From contig CAIKMN010000003.1 in assembly GCA_903828535.1 (NCBI GenBank), positions 62,001-126,000 on the forward strand: a stretch of 64,000 nucleotides of DNA. The letters run 5' to 3'. The notes below the pieces were generated by a model. It did no database searches. It was not told where the DNA came from and saw only the letters and a program-made list of their open reading frames with translations. Positions 53,840 to 62,337 of this stretch are shown piece by piece. Both the position numbers and the translations under genes were made by a program. This DNA comes from an uncultured Curvibacter sp. (GTDB taxonomy: Bacteria; Pseudomonadota; Gammaproteobacteria; Burkholderiales; Burkholderiaceae_C). Within the stretch, counting starts at the first letter, position 1; each line of letters opens with the position of its first letter.

Positions 53840-56800
53840 AGGGTTTCCTTCGATTGATTCTGGCCTTGGTGGACCCAGCTGAACAGCACCGGCACCAGCA
53901 ACAGGGTGGCAACGGTGGCAAACAACAAGCCACCAATCACCGCACGGCCCAAGGGGGCGTTTTGTTCACCGCCTTCACCCCACCCCAAAGCCATGGGGGC
54001 CATGCCAATGATCATGGCCAGTGCCGTCATCAGCACCGGGCGAAAGCGGGTAAAGCCGGCTTCGAGGGCCGCTCTGACCGGGTTGTGGTTGTAGCTCAGG
54101 CGTTCCCGCGCAAAACTCACCACCAAAATGCTGTTGGCGGTGGCCACCCCCATGCACAAAATGGCGCCCGTCAAGGCGGGGACCGACATCGGGGTTTGGG
54201 TGGCAAACAGCATCCAGACAATGCCTGCCAAAGCGGCGGGCAGGGCCAGGACAATCACAAACGGGTCGCTCCAGGACTGGAAATTCACCACGATCAGCAG
54301 GTAAATCAGCACCACCGCTGCCAGCAAGCCCAGCAACAGGCCGGTGAAAGCACTGTTCATGGTCTGCACCTGACCGCGCAGGCTGATGGTTGCCCCTTTG
54401 GGGCGCTCGGCGGCATGGGCTTTGAGCACCGCTTCTATGCGGTTGGCCACGGCGCCCAGGTCGGCTCGGTCGGGCGTGGCATACAGGTCGATCACGGGTT
54501 GCACGGCGTAATGCGACACCACGGCGGGCACGTTCGTGCGCTCAATGCTGGCCACGCTGCTCAGAATTTGCGGCGCACGGCCATCCACACCCGAGAGGGG
54601 AATGCCCGACAAATCATCCAAAGACTGGATGCGGTACTCCGGCGTTTGCGCCACGATGGGATAGGACACGCCGTTCTTTTTGTTCAGCCAGAACGAAGGC
54701 GCCACCTGCCCGCTGCCCGCCATGGACACCACCAGGCTGTTGGTCACATCGCGCTCCGACAAGCCCAAACGGGCGGCTTGCGTGCGGTCCACATCGACCC
54801 GCAGTGCCGGGTAGTTGTTCGCTTGCTGAATGCGGGCGTCGGCAATGCCGGGCAAGCCTTTGATTTCACGCAAGAGCATCTGGGCATAAGCCATATCGGC
54901 TTGGCCATCAGGGCCCATGACTTGGATGTCAATCGGTGCCGGGGCCCCAAAGTTCAAAATCTGACTGACCATGTCGGCTGGCAGAAAGGCGAAAGTGACG
55001 CTCGGGTAATGGGCGTTCAAATAAGAGCGCAGGCGCTGCACATGGTGTTCGGTGGGGGCATGGTTTTCATTCAATGAAATCAACATGTCGCCGTCTTGGG
55101 GGCCAATCGTGCCGGTGTTGCTGTACACCATGTTGATGCCACTGACCGTTAAGCCCAGGTTGGTCACGATGCTGCCCAATTCCTCGGGTGGAATCAAATG
55201 GCGGATGTCGGTTTCGATTTTTTGGGCCAGCTGGGTGGTGGCTTCCAGTCGGGTGCCCACTTTGGCACGCAGGTGGATTTTGATTTGTCCGGCATCCACT
55301 GCGGGGAAGAAATCGCGGCCCAGCCAGGGCACCAACACAAAGGACAAGGCCACACAAGCAAAGAAGCCGATCACAAAACGGCGTCGATGGGTCATGGCTG
55401 CGGTCAGTCCATGGAAGTAAGCGGCCCGAAAAACATCAAAGCCCTGTTCAAACCGGCGTTGCAGTCGCACCAGGGGATTGCGGCTTTGGGGGCGCTGGTG
55501 GTGGGTGGTCGCCAACACCTCGTCCAGGTGGGTGGAATCGTGCGGGCGCAACAAATAGGCGGCCATGGTGGGCACCAGGGTGCGCGACAAAAAGAAGGAC
55601 GAAACCATGGCAAACATCACCGCCTCGGCCATCGGTACGAATAAAAAGCGCGCCACGCCGTTCAGGAAAAACATGGGCACAAACACAATGCAGATGCACA
55701 GCAGGGACACAAACGCAGGCGCCACGATTTGCTGGCCGCCTTCCAAAATGGCCTGCTGCACCGGCTTGCCCTGCTCCAGGTGCCAGTTGATGTTTTCAAT
55801 GGTCACGGTGGCATCGTCCACCAAAATCCCCACTGCCAGCGCCAGTCCCCCCAGAGTCATGATGTTCAGGGTTTCACCCAGGGCACTCAGGGCCGTGATG
55901 GACGCCAGAATCGCCAGCGGGATGGAGGTGGCAATGATCAGGGTCGAACGCCAGCTGCCCAAGAACAGCAAAATCATCAAACTCGTCAGCGCCGCCGACA
56001 GCACGGCCTCGCGTGCCACGCCTGTCACGGCGGCCTTGACGAAAACCGATTGGTCGCCCAGGGTGTCGAGCCGCACCGAGGCGGGCAAGGTCTCTTTCAG
56101 TTTGGGCAACAGCTCGCGGGTTTCACGCACAATGTCCAGCGTCGAAGCCGCACCGTTCTTGAGCACCGTCATCAGCACGGCGGGCCCGCCATTGACGCTC
56201 ACCCGGTTCACCTGGGGCGGGCTGCCATCGCGCACGCTGGCCACATCGCGCAAGTAAATCACCTGGTTGCCGTTGCCATTGCTGCTGGCGGCGGCGATGG
56301 TTTTGATGGGCAGGTTTTCCAGCTCCTGAAACGCCTCAGGGCTGTTGTTCAATTTCACACTGTATTCAAAAGCCCCGATTTTTTGGGTGCCCACAGGCGT
56401 GATTTGGGTTTGGGACGCCAGCGCGTTTTGCACATCTTGGGGAGACAGGTGCTTGGACTGCAGGGCCTGAGGGTTCAGGTCAATTTGAATCTGCCGCACC
56501 TTGCCGCCGTAAGGCGAGGGAATGGTCGAGCCTGCCACCGAAGCCAGCTGGGGGCGCAAAAAATTCTGGCCCAAGTCAAACAAACGCTGTTCTGCCAAGC
56601 TGGGGCTGGACAGGGCCAATTGCAAAATCGGCACGGTCGAGGCGTTGTAATTCAAAATCAGCGGCGGGGTCATGCCCGCAGGCATTTGCTTCAACACGGT
56701 TTGCGAAATCGACGTCACCTGGGCCGTGGCGGTGCGGATGTCCACATTGGGCTGAAAGAAAATCTTGACAATACCCACGCCCGGCAAGGACGTCGATTCG

Positions 56801-57045
56801 ATGTGGTCAATGTCGTTGACGGTCGAACTCAGGGCGCGTTCATGGGCGTAAATGACGCGTCCGGCCATTTCATCGGGGGGCAGGCCGGTGTAAGTCCAGA
56901 CCGCGCTGATGACGGGAATTTTGATGTCGGGAAAGATGTCGGTCGGTGTGCGCAAGGCAGCGAGGGGACCGAAGATCAGAATTAACAGGGCCAGCACCAC
57001 AAAGGTGTAGGGCTTTTGCAAAGCAACACGGACCAACCAAAGCAT
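53836..57045 (-). CDS. RND efflux transporter permease subunit
   Basis: A 1069-residue inner-membrane pump driven by protons. It has the duplicated RND architecture: twelve membrane helices and two large periplasmic loops. Characteristic parts are LGSWRSTLIIATSIPLAILA, GILVDDATVTIENI (motif with the acidic pair on helix 4) and GVATANSILVVSFARERL. The start is the ATG at 57045 (MLWLVRVALQKPYTF); the frame is open to 57159 but that would cross the terminator of the porin gene. It is of the multidrug (HAE1-like) or related branch. The substrate cannot be told. Confidence 0.93.
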   Translation of the reverse strand: MLWLVRVALQKPYTFVVLALLILIFGPLAALRTPTDIFPDIKIPVISAVWTYTGLPPDEMAGRVIYAHERALSSTVNDIDHIESTSLPGVGIVKIFFQPNVDIRTATAQVTSISQTVLKQMPAGMTPPLILNYNASTVPILQLALSSPSLAEQRLFDLGQNFLRPQLASVAGSTIPSPYGGKVRQIQIDLNPQALQSKHLSPQDVQNALASQTQITPVGTQKIGAFEYSVKLNNSPEAFQELENLPIKTIAAASSNGNGNQVIYLRDVASVRDGSPPQVNRVSVNGGPAVLMTVLKNGAASTLDIVRETRELLPKLKETLPASVRLDTLGDQSVFVKAAVTGVAREAVLSAALTSLMILLFLGSWRSTLIIATSIPLAILASITALSALGETLNIMTLGGLALAVGILVDDATVTIENINWHLEQGKPVQQAILEGGQQIVAPAFVSLLCICIVFVPMFFLNGVARFLFVPMAEAVMFAMVSSFFLSRTLVPTMAAYLLRPHDSTHLDEVLATTHHQRPQSRNPLVRLQRRFEQGFDVFRAAYFHGLTAAMTHRRRFVIGFFACVALSFVLVPWLGRDFFPAVDAGQIKIHLRAKVGTRLEATTQLAQKIETDIRHLIPPEELGSIVTNLGLTVSGINMVYSNTGTIGPQDGDMLISLNENHAPTEHHVQRLRSYLNAHYPSVTFAFLPADMVSQILNFGAPAPIDIQVMGPDGQADMAYAQMLLREIKGLPGIADARIQQANNYPALRVDVDRTQAARLGLSERDVTNSLVVSMAGSGQVAPSFWLNKKNGVSYPIVAQTPEYRIQSLDDLSGIPLSGVDGRAPQILSSVASIERTNVPAVVSHYAVQPVIDLYATPDRADLGAVANRIEAVLKAHAAERPKGATISLRGQVQTMNSAFTGLLLGLLAAVVLIYLLIVVNFQSWSDPFVIVLALPAALAGIVWMLFATQTPMSVPALTGAILCMGVATANSILVVSFARERLSYNHNPVRAALEAGFTRFRPVLMTALAMIIGMAPMALGWGEGGEQNAPLGRAVIGGLLFATVATLLLVPVLFSWVHQGQNQSKETL

Positions 57046-57160
57046 GGGGACTTTCTTAGAACAGGCCCGGATGATAGAGAGACTTTGAAACTTATTTAAC
57101 GCATATGAAATGAAATTTTTGTCAGCCGCTGACCCCCCTGTTGCCCCGTCAATGCCCATG

Positions 57161-57193
57161 AAAAAAGCCGCTGTGTTGCCACAGCGGCTTTTG
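57161..57193 (-). terminator. Terminator after the major porin at 57233
   Basis: On the minus strand a 10-bp stem (GCCGCTGTGG/CCACAGCGGC-like) with a short loop is followed by six T. It lies 40 bases after the porin stop and before the efflux operon start, so that operon needs its own promoter in 57046-57160. Confidence 0.9.
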
Positions 57194-57232
57194 TGAGACC
57201 AAACCTCAAGCTGACTTAAGTCAGCGTGGGGA

Positions 57233-58495
57233 TTAGAACTTCACGCGCAGGCCAGCACCAACGATGCTGTTGCTGGAGTACACGCCAGAAGCGTAGGCGT
57301 TGCCCTTGTACTGAGAATAAGCCAAGCCACCGTACACGTCGGTCATCTTGCTGAACTTGTAAGAAGCCAACAAAGAGTAGGTGTAGATGTCACCGGCAGC
57401 GTTGCCCGTCACGCTGTTTTGAGTGGCCGAAGCCTTTTGCTTTTGGTCATAGAAACCAGCGGCCAGGTTGAACGCGGGGGTGATGCTGTAATCACCGCCA
57501 AGCCACATCACGTCGGTGGTCTGAGCTGCACCAGCGAAGTTGGTTTGTGACTGGATGGTTTGACCATAGTAAGAGGCCGTGATGGTGTCAGAAGGCGCAG
57601 ACAAGGTGTACTCTTCATAACCAGCCTTGATGTTGGCTTTGTCCAAAGCGTAGGTTGCTGCAACCATGGCGGCCTTGGTGTTGTAAACCGTCACTTTGAC
57701 TTGGTTGGCAACGGTGCCGGAAGCGCCCTTGACGGCGTCACGGAACTCTTGGTAAGCAGCTTGGATGCTCAAAGGACCAGTGACATAGCCAGCGTTGATG
57801 GCAGCGCCGGTACCGGCTGTGCTGTTGCCAGCCACACCACCCAATTTGTACATGCCGCCGTAGTTGAAAGCACCGGTTTTGTTGGTGTACTTCAAGCTGT
57901 TGTCAACGCGGGTGTCTTCCGACACGCCGCCGCCGCCGCCGATGGTGCCGGAGAAGCCCAAGGGTGAAAACAGTTGTGAACCGTTCAGGGGATCGTTGGC
58001 AACCGTCACATCAAAGATGGGGGCGTAGTTGCGGCCCAAAGCGATTTGACCCAACTTGCTGTCAGACAAACCCACCCAGGCTTGGCGGTTGAACAATTGG
58101 CCGTCGATCGAGCTGTTGGCAGCCACAGTGGTCGCGGTGCCAGCGTTGGAGGCCAAAGCGCCAGCGGCATTGGAGAGTTGGCCCGTAGGCAGGTTGAAAC
58201 CAGATTCCAAAGTGAACACGGCCTTCATGCCGCCGCCCAGGTCTTCAGAACCCTTGACGCCCCAACGGGAAGGCGATTCGCCACCGTTGAACATGCCGGT
58301 CACGCTTGAATGAACTGCCGATGTCTTGACTGCGCTGATGGGGTTCACAGAACCAGGGAATTGAGGGTCAACGCTCAAAGAGTGTTCGACGTGACCAACG
58401 GTCGCATCAACAACGCCATAAAACTGAACGCTAGAACCGTCAGCGTGGGCAGCAACAGCGGCCAGAGCGGCCAAAGCAACGAGGGACTTTTTCAT
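57233..58495 (-). CDS. Outer-membrane porin, probably a major porin
   Basis: A 420-residue porin with signal peptide MKKSLVALAALAAVAAHA and mature start DGSSVQFYGVVDATVGHV. Conserved parts are RWGVKGSEDLGGGMKAVFTLESG, QLFNRQAWVGLSDSKLGQIALGRNY and C-terminal VGAGLRVKF. GGAG lies 7 bases before the ATG and a strong terminator follows. Its codon use is more uniform than that of the other five porins, which suggests high expression. It is separate from the 32-41 kb porin group and next to hexR and zwf, so it may serve sugar uptake; that is a guess. Confidence 0.94.
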   Translation of the reverse strand: MKKSLVALAALAAVAAHADGSSVQFYGVVDATVGHVEHSLSVDPQFPGSVNPISAVKTSAVHSSVTGMFNGGESPSRWGVKGSEDLGGGMKAVFTLESGFNLPTGQLSNAAGALASNAGTATTVAANSSIDGQLFNRQAWVGLSDSKLGQIALGRNYAPIFDVTVANDPLNGSQLFSPLGFSGTIGGGGGVSEDTRVDNSLKYTNKTGAFNYGGMYKLGGVAGNSTAGTGAAINAGYVTGPLSIQAAYQEFRDAVKGASGTVANQVKVTVYNTKAAMVAATYALDKANIKAGYEEYTLSAPSDTITASYYGQTIQSQTNFAGAAQTTDVMWLGGDYSITPAFNLAAGFYDQKQKASATQNSVTGNAAGDIYTYSLLASYKFSKMTDVYGGLAYSQYKGNAYASGVYSSNSIVGAGLRVKF

Positions 58496-58596
58496 TTATT
58501 AACTCCAATGGATTAAATGGATGAACCAAGATTGGTTCGCGCGGTAACAAGGGATTACCCTTAATTACTCGACAGACTGAACTTTAGTGACAAAAT

Positions 58597-58612
58597 ATGA
58601 CAGTTCTGTCAT
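58597..58612. promoter_or_regulatory. Palindrome upstream of the major porin
   Basis: ATGACAG and CTGTCAT form a perfect 7-bp inverted repeat with a two-base centre, about 100 bases before the porin start. It is a good operator candidate. In the 5' leader nearer the start, GAACCA-atct-TGGTTC (about 58523-58538) forms a hairpin. Confidence 0.45.
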
Positions 58613-58656
58613 TTTTGGGTTTGAGCCCGTGGTTTTAGCGATTTTCTTGATTGATT

Positions 58657-58694
58657 GTTGTTTTTTTACAACTTTTTAGTTGTTTTTTTGCAAC
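58657..58694. repeat. Two tandem copies of GTTG-T-rich-CAAC
   Basis: GTTGTTTTTTTACAAC (58657-58672) and GTTGTTTTTTTGCAAC (58679-58694) are 16-base near-identical copies spaced 22 bases apart. Each is itself an inverted repeat. They lie just after the hexR stop and upstream of the porin. On the hexR transcript the runs are A, so they do not act as a normal terminator there. Confidence 0.6.
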
Positions 58695-58699
58695 AAATT

Positions 58700-59545
58700 T
58701 CAAGCGTAGCGCTTGCTGCGCAGGTTTTTCTTCATCTCTTTGAGGCCACCTTGCAGGGTGGGGCCAATGCGCAAAGCCACGCCCGTCGCCAAAATGTCAA
58801 TGATCAACAGGTGTAACAAACGTGAAACCATGGGGCTGTATCGGTCGTAGCCTTCGGGGTGATCGGCGGCCAAGTGCAGGCTACCGGCTTGGGCCAAAGG
58901 CGAACCACTCGCGGTGATGACCAAGGTGGTGGCGCCATTGATCCGCGCAATGTCAGCGGCGTCCATTAAGTCGCGTGTGCGGCCCGAATTGGAGATGATG
59001 ACCGCGCAGTCGCCGGGTTTGAGCATCGAGGCGCTCATCACCTGCATGTGGCCGTCGCTGTAAGCGATGGTGCTCATGCCCAAGCGAAAAAACTTGTGTT
59101 GAGCGTCTTGTGCCACGATGCCAGAATTGCCGACGCCATAAAACTCGATGCGGCGCCCCAAAGTGTGGGTGCTGGCCAAAATTTCGATGGCGCGGTCCAA
59201 GGCGCTGGCACTCGCCTCGTTGCGGTATTTCAAAAAAGCAGCGACCGTGTTGTCGATCACCTTGACCATGATGTCGCCGGTTTTGTCGTCGGCGTCCACG
59301 CTTCGGTGGACGAAAGGAACGCCTTCACTGACATTGCCGGCCAGCTTGAGCTTGAAGTCAGACAAGCCGTCGTAGCCAACGCTGCGACAAAAACGAACCA
59401 CGGTGGGCTTGCTGACGTGGGCTCGCTCGGCCAGTTCAGTCACGGGCAAGTTGGCAAAACTGCGCGGGTCGTTCAAGACCAATTGCGCCACCCGCTGTTC
59501 GGCGGGGGCTAAGGAGGGCAAAGAGGCTTTGATTCGATCGAGCAT
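58700..59545 (-). CDS. hexR: HexR-type transcriptional regulator (RpiR family)
   Basis: A 281-residue regulator with an N-terminal RpiR helix-turn-helix (VTELAERAHVSKPTVVRFCRSVGYDGLSDFK) and a SIS sugar-phosphate-binding domain from about residue 110 (EFYGVGNSGIVAQDAQHKFFRLG, VIISNSGRTRDLMDAADIAR). HexR of proteobacteria senses 2-keto-3-deoxy-6-phosphogluconate and controls zwf and Entner-Doudoroff genes. It starts 10 bases after zwf on the same strand, and a HexR-like operator lies upstream of zwf, so it probably regulates itself and tal-pgi. Confidence 0.93.
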   Translation of the reverse strand: MLDRIKASLPSLAPAEQRVAQLVLNDPRSFANLPVTELAERAHVSKPTVVRFCRSVGYDGLSDFKLKLAGNVSEGVPFVHRSVDADDKTGDIMVKVIDNTVAAFLKYRNEASASALDRAIEILASTHTLGRRIEFYGVGNSGIVAQDAQHKFFRLGMSTIAYSDGHMQVMSASMLKPGDCAVIISNSGRTRDLMDAADIARINGATTLVITASGSPLAQAGSLHLAADHPEGYDRYSPMVSRLLHLLIIDILATGVALRIGPTLQGGLKEMKKNLRSKRYA

Positions 59546-59555
59546 GATGGCAATA

Positions 59556-61085
59556 TTACCGCTCTTCGTTCCAGCAGTGACCGTCGCGGGCGATCATGGC
59601 GCTGGCGGCTGGCGGCCCCCAAGTGCCGGCGGCATAGGATCGGATGGGGTTGCTGTCGGTTTGCCAATTTTCCAAAATGGGTTGCACCCAACGCCAAGCG
59701 GCTTCTTGCTCGTCGCTGCGAACAAACAAATTCAAGCGGCCGTCAATCACATCCAAGAGCAAGCGCTCGTAGGCGCCGACGCGGCCTGAACCAAAGCGGG
59801 TGTCAAAGTCGAGGTCGAGTTGCACCGGGGCCAAGGTCTGGCTGCTGCCGGGGGTTCGGGTTTGCCGTTGCGCTTGGCCTTCTGCCAGCAGGTGCATTTC
59901 CAACCCGTCGTTCGGCTGCAGGTTGATCACCAGCTGGTTGTTGGCGCGTTGCGGGGCTTTGAAAATGGCGTGGGGTGTGGGCCTGAAATTCACCACGATG
60001 CGGGCCTCGCGTCCGGCCAAGCGTTTGCCCGTGCGGATGTAGAAAGGCACGCCGGCCCAGCGCCAGTTGTCGATTTCGGTGCGCAAGGCCACATAGGTTT
60101 CGGTGTGGCTGTGTGGCGGAACACCGGGCTCTTGCAAATAGCCATTGACGGCTTTGCCAAAGCTCATGCCAGCGCTGTATTGGCCGCGCACCACGTGTTG
60201 ATTCAGTGTTTCAGGCGTCCAACGGCGCAGGGAGCGCAGAACCTTGAGCTTTTCGTCGCGGATCGCGTCTGCATGCGCGTTGATGGGCGGCTCCATCGCA
60301 ATGGCGCACAGCAACTGCAAGGCGTGGTTTTGCACCATGTCACGCAGGGCGCCGGTGTTGTCGTAGAACTCGCCGCGCTTTTCCACGCCCAGTTCCTCGG
60401 CAATGGTAATTTCGACGCTGGCAATGTTTTCGCGCCGCCAAAGGGGCTCAAACAAGGCATTGCCAAAACGCAGGGCAAACAGGTTTTGCACCGAGGGCTT
60501 GCCCAAGTAATGGTCAATGCGGAAAATTTGTGATTCGCTGAAAACTTGCCGCACTGTGCGGTTGATGGCCCGATTGGAGTCGAGGTCGTGGCCCAGCGGT
60601 TTTTCGAGAACCACCCGTGTTTTTGGGGTGTTCAAGCCAGCGGCGGCCAACTGTTCCACGACCACAGTGAATAAGCTGGGGGCGGTGGCCACATACATGA
60701 CCACAGTTTCCGTGTTGCGCTCGGCCAAGGTGCTGGCCAAGGCTTGGTAGTCATCGGGCTTGCTCAGGTCCATGCGCAAATAGAACAACTGCTGAGCAAA
60801 GGCGGCGAACTCGTCGTCTCGGGGTTGTTTCGCGTTGTCGACTTCGCGGAAGCGGGCCGAAATGCGCTCGCGGTATTGCTCGTGAGTCAGGTCTTCACGC
60901 CCCACGCCCAAGATGCGCCCGCCGGCAGGCAAGGTGCCATGTCGGAAAGCCTGAAACAAGGCCGGGATGAGCTTGCGCCAGGTCAAGTCGCCGGTGCCGC
61001 CAAAGAGAATCAAATCAAAGCCTTCAGGCTTCAATGGCTTCACAATAGAGGGGTTTTGCTGAGGGGTTGTTTGCTCAGAGGTCAT
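59556..61085 (-). CDS. zwf: Glucose-6-phosphate 1-dehydrogenase
   Basis: Oxidises glucose 6-phosphate to 6-phosphogluconolactone and reduces NADP, feeding the Entner-Doudoroff and pentose phosphate routes. The nucleotide-binding motif GGTGDL is at 29-34 and the active-site RIDHYLGK at 189-196. The 509-residue length is normal. It is the first gene of zwf-hexR, divergent from tal with a 174-base gap that holds a HexR-type palindrome. No pgl (lactonase) gene is seen in the window. Confidence 0.96.
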   Translation of the reverse strand: MTSEQTTPQQNPSIVKPLKPEGFDLILFGGTGDLTWRKLIPALFQAFRHGTLPAGGRILGVGREDLTHEQYRERISARFREVDNAKQPRDDEFAAFAQQLFYLRMDLSKPDDYQALASTLAERNTETVVMYVATAPSLFTVVVEQLAAAGLNTPKTRVVLEKPLGHDLDSNRAINRTVRQVFSESQIFRIDHYLGKPSVQNLFALRFGNALFEPLWRRENIASVEITIAEELGVEKRGEFYDNTGALRDMVQNHALQLLCAIAMEPPINAHADAIRDEKLKVLRSLRRWTPETLNQHVVRGQYSAGMSFGKAVNGYLQEPGVPPHSHTETYVALRTEIDNWRWAGVPFYIRTGKRLAGREARIVVNFRPTPHAIFKAPQRANNQLVINLQPNDGLEMHLLAEGQAQRQTRTPGSSQTLAPVQLDLDFDTRFGSGRVGAYERLLLDVIDGRLNLFVRSDEQEAAWRWVQPILENWQTDSNPIRSYAAGTWGPPAASAMIARDGHCWNEER

Positions 61086-61206
61086 TGGGGTTGTCTTTGT
61101 TTAAAAGTATGTAACTTGGTTTCTAGAATTTTTGTTGCTGCCCATGATTTCATTGCGATTTTCTCATGTAAAACCAAGAAAACACAAGAAATTTTCAAAA
61201 AATTTA

Positions 61207-61221
61207 TGTAATCTAATTACA
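61207..61221. promoter_or_regulatory. HexR operator candidate between zwf and tal
   Basis: TGTAATCTAATTACA is a near-perfect palindrome that fits the known HexR consensus (TGTARTwAAATTACA-like). It overlaps a TACAAT (61218-61223) that would be the -10 of the tal promoter and lies about 120 bases before the zwf start. Binding there would block tal transcription. The hexR gene itself is in the adjoining operon. Confidence 0.8.
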
Positions 61222-61259
61222 ATTCACCGGTAGCCTGTCTGCCAGAAAGACATCCCCGC

Positions 61260-62270
61260 ATGACGTCCGTTTCCCCCAACACGGTGCCCAACACTTTGCC
61301 CACCGCCTTGCAACAACTCGCCGCCCTCAAACAGTTCACCACCGTCGTGGCGGATACAGGCGACTTCAAGCAACTGAGCGCCTTTCAGCCGCAAGACGCA
61401 ACCACCAATCCCTCTTTGATCTTAAAGGCGGTGCAAAAGCCCGATTACCTGCCCCTGCTCGAGCAAACCGTGAGCGAGTCGAAGGGTCAGCACATGGACA
61501 TCATCGTCGACCGGCTCTTGGTCCGTTTTGGTCGTGAAATTTTGTCTTTGATCCCCGGCCGCGTCTCCACCGAAGTCGACGCCCGTTTGAGCTTTGATAC
61601 CGCGGCCACGGTGGCGCGGGCGCGTTACATCATGGGCTTGTATGAAGCCTACGGTGTGCCCCGAGAACGTGTGTTGATCAAGATCGCCGCCACCTGGGAA
61701 GGCATTCAAGCCGCCGCCGAACTGGAGCGCAGCGGCATTCGCACCAACTTGACCTTGCTGTTTTCATTTGCACAGGCGGTCGCTTGCGGAGAGGCCAAAG
61801 TGCAGTTGATTTCTCCCTTTGTCGGTCGTATTTACGACTGGTACAAAAAGACCGCAGGCGCGGCTTGGGTTGAAGCGGATCAATCGGGTGCCAATGACCC
61901 CGGCGTGAGGTCAGTGACCCAGATCTACAACTACTACAAGCACTTTGACATTGCCACCGAAGTCATGGGCGCGAGCTTTCGCAATGTGGGGCAAATTTTG
62001 GCTTTGGCGGGCTGCGATTTGTTGACCATTTCGCCCGATCTCTTGGCCCAATTGGCCGACACGCAGAACCAGCCAGAACTGAATCCCGCCTTGACCCTCG
62101 CTGCCGCCAAGGCCGTTGCTTTTGAGCGCCTTCATCTCAATGAGGCGGCCTTTCGTTTCGCCTTGAACGAAGACGCCATGGCCACGGAAAAGCTGGCCGA
62201 AGGCATTCGCGCGTTTGCGGCCGACGCCATCAAACTAGAAAAATTGATTTTGGACGCCCAAAAGAATTAA
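61260..62270 (+). CDS. tal: Transaldolase
   Basis: Moves a three-carbon dihydroxyacetone unit between sugar phosphates in the non-oxidative pentose phosphate pathway. The Schiff-base lysine is Lys141 in [27 protein letters not shown] and the Asp of that segment match the TalB (337-residue) type. The 336-residue length is normal. The start ATG follows the HexR palindrome by 38 bases. pgi follows 67 bases on. Confidence 0.95.
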   Translation: MTSVSPNTVPNTLPTALQQLAALKQFTTVVADTGDFKQLSAFQPQDATTNPSLILKAVQKPDYLPLLEQTVSESKGQHMDIIVDRLLVRFGREILSLIPGRVSTEVDARLSFDTAATVARARYIMGLYEAYGVPRERVLIKIAATWEGIQAAAELERSGIRTNLTLLFSFAQAVACGEAKVQLISPFVGRIYDWYKKTAGAAWVEADQSGANDPGVRSVTQIYNYYKHFDIATEVMGASFRNVGQILALAGCDLLTISPDLLAQLADTQNQPELNPALTLAAAKAVAFERLHLNEAAFRFALNEDAMATEKLAEGIRAFAADAIKLEKLILDAQKN

Positions 62271-62337
62271 AGACCTTCAATTAAAGCCTTTTAAATCAAA
62301 TCCATTCAACAAGCCTCTCAATCAGGAGACCTTTCCC

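Noticed and set aside
53854-56985. Two long ORFs antisense to the RND pump gene
   Set aside because: They mirror the pump coding frame and show no domain pattern; the pump is fully supported.
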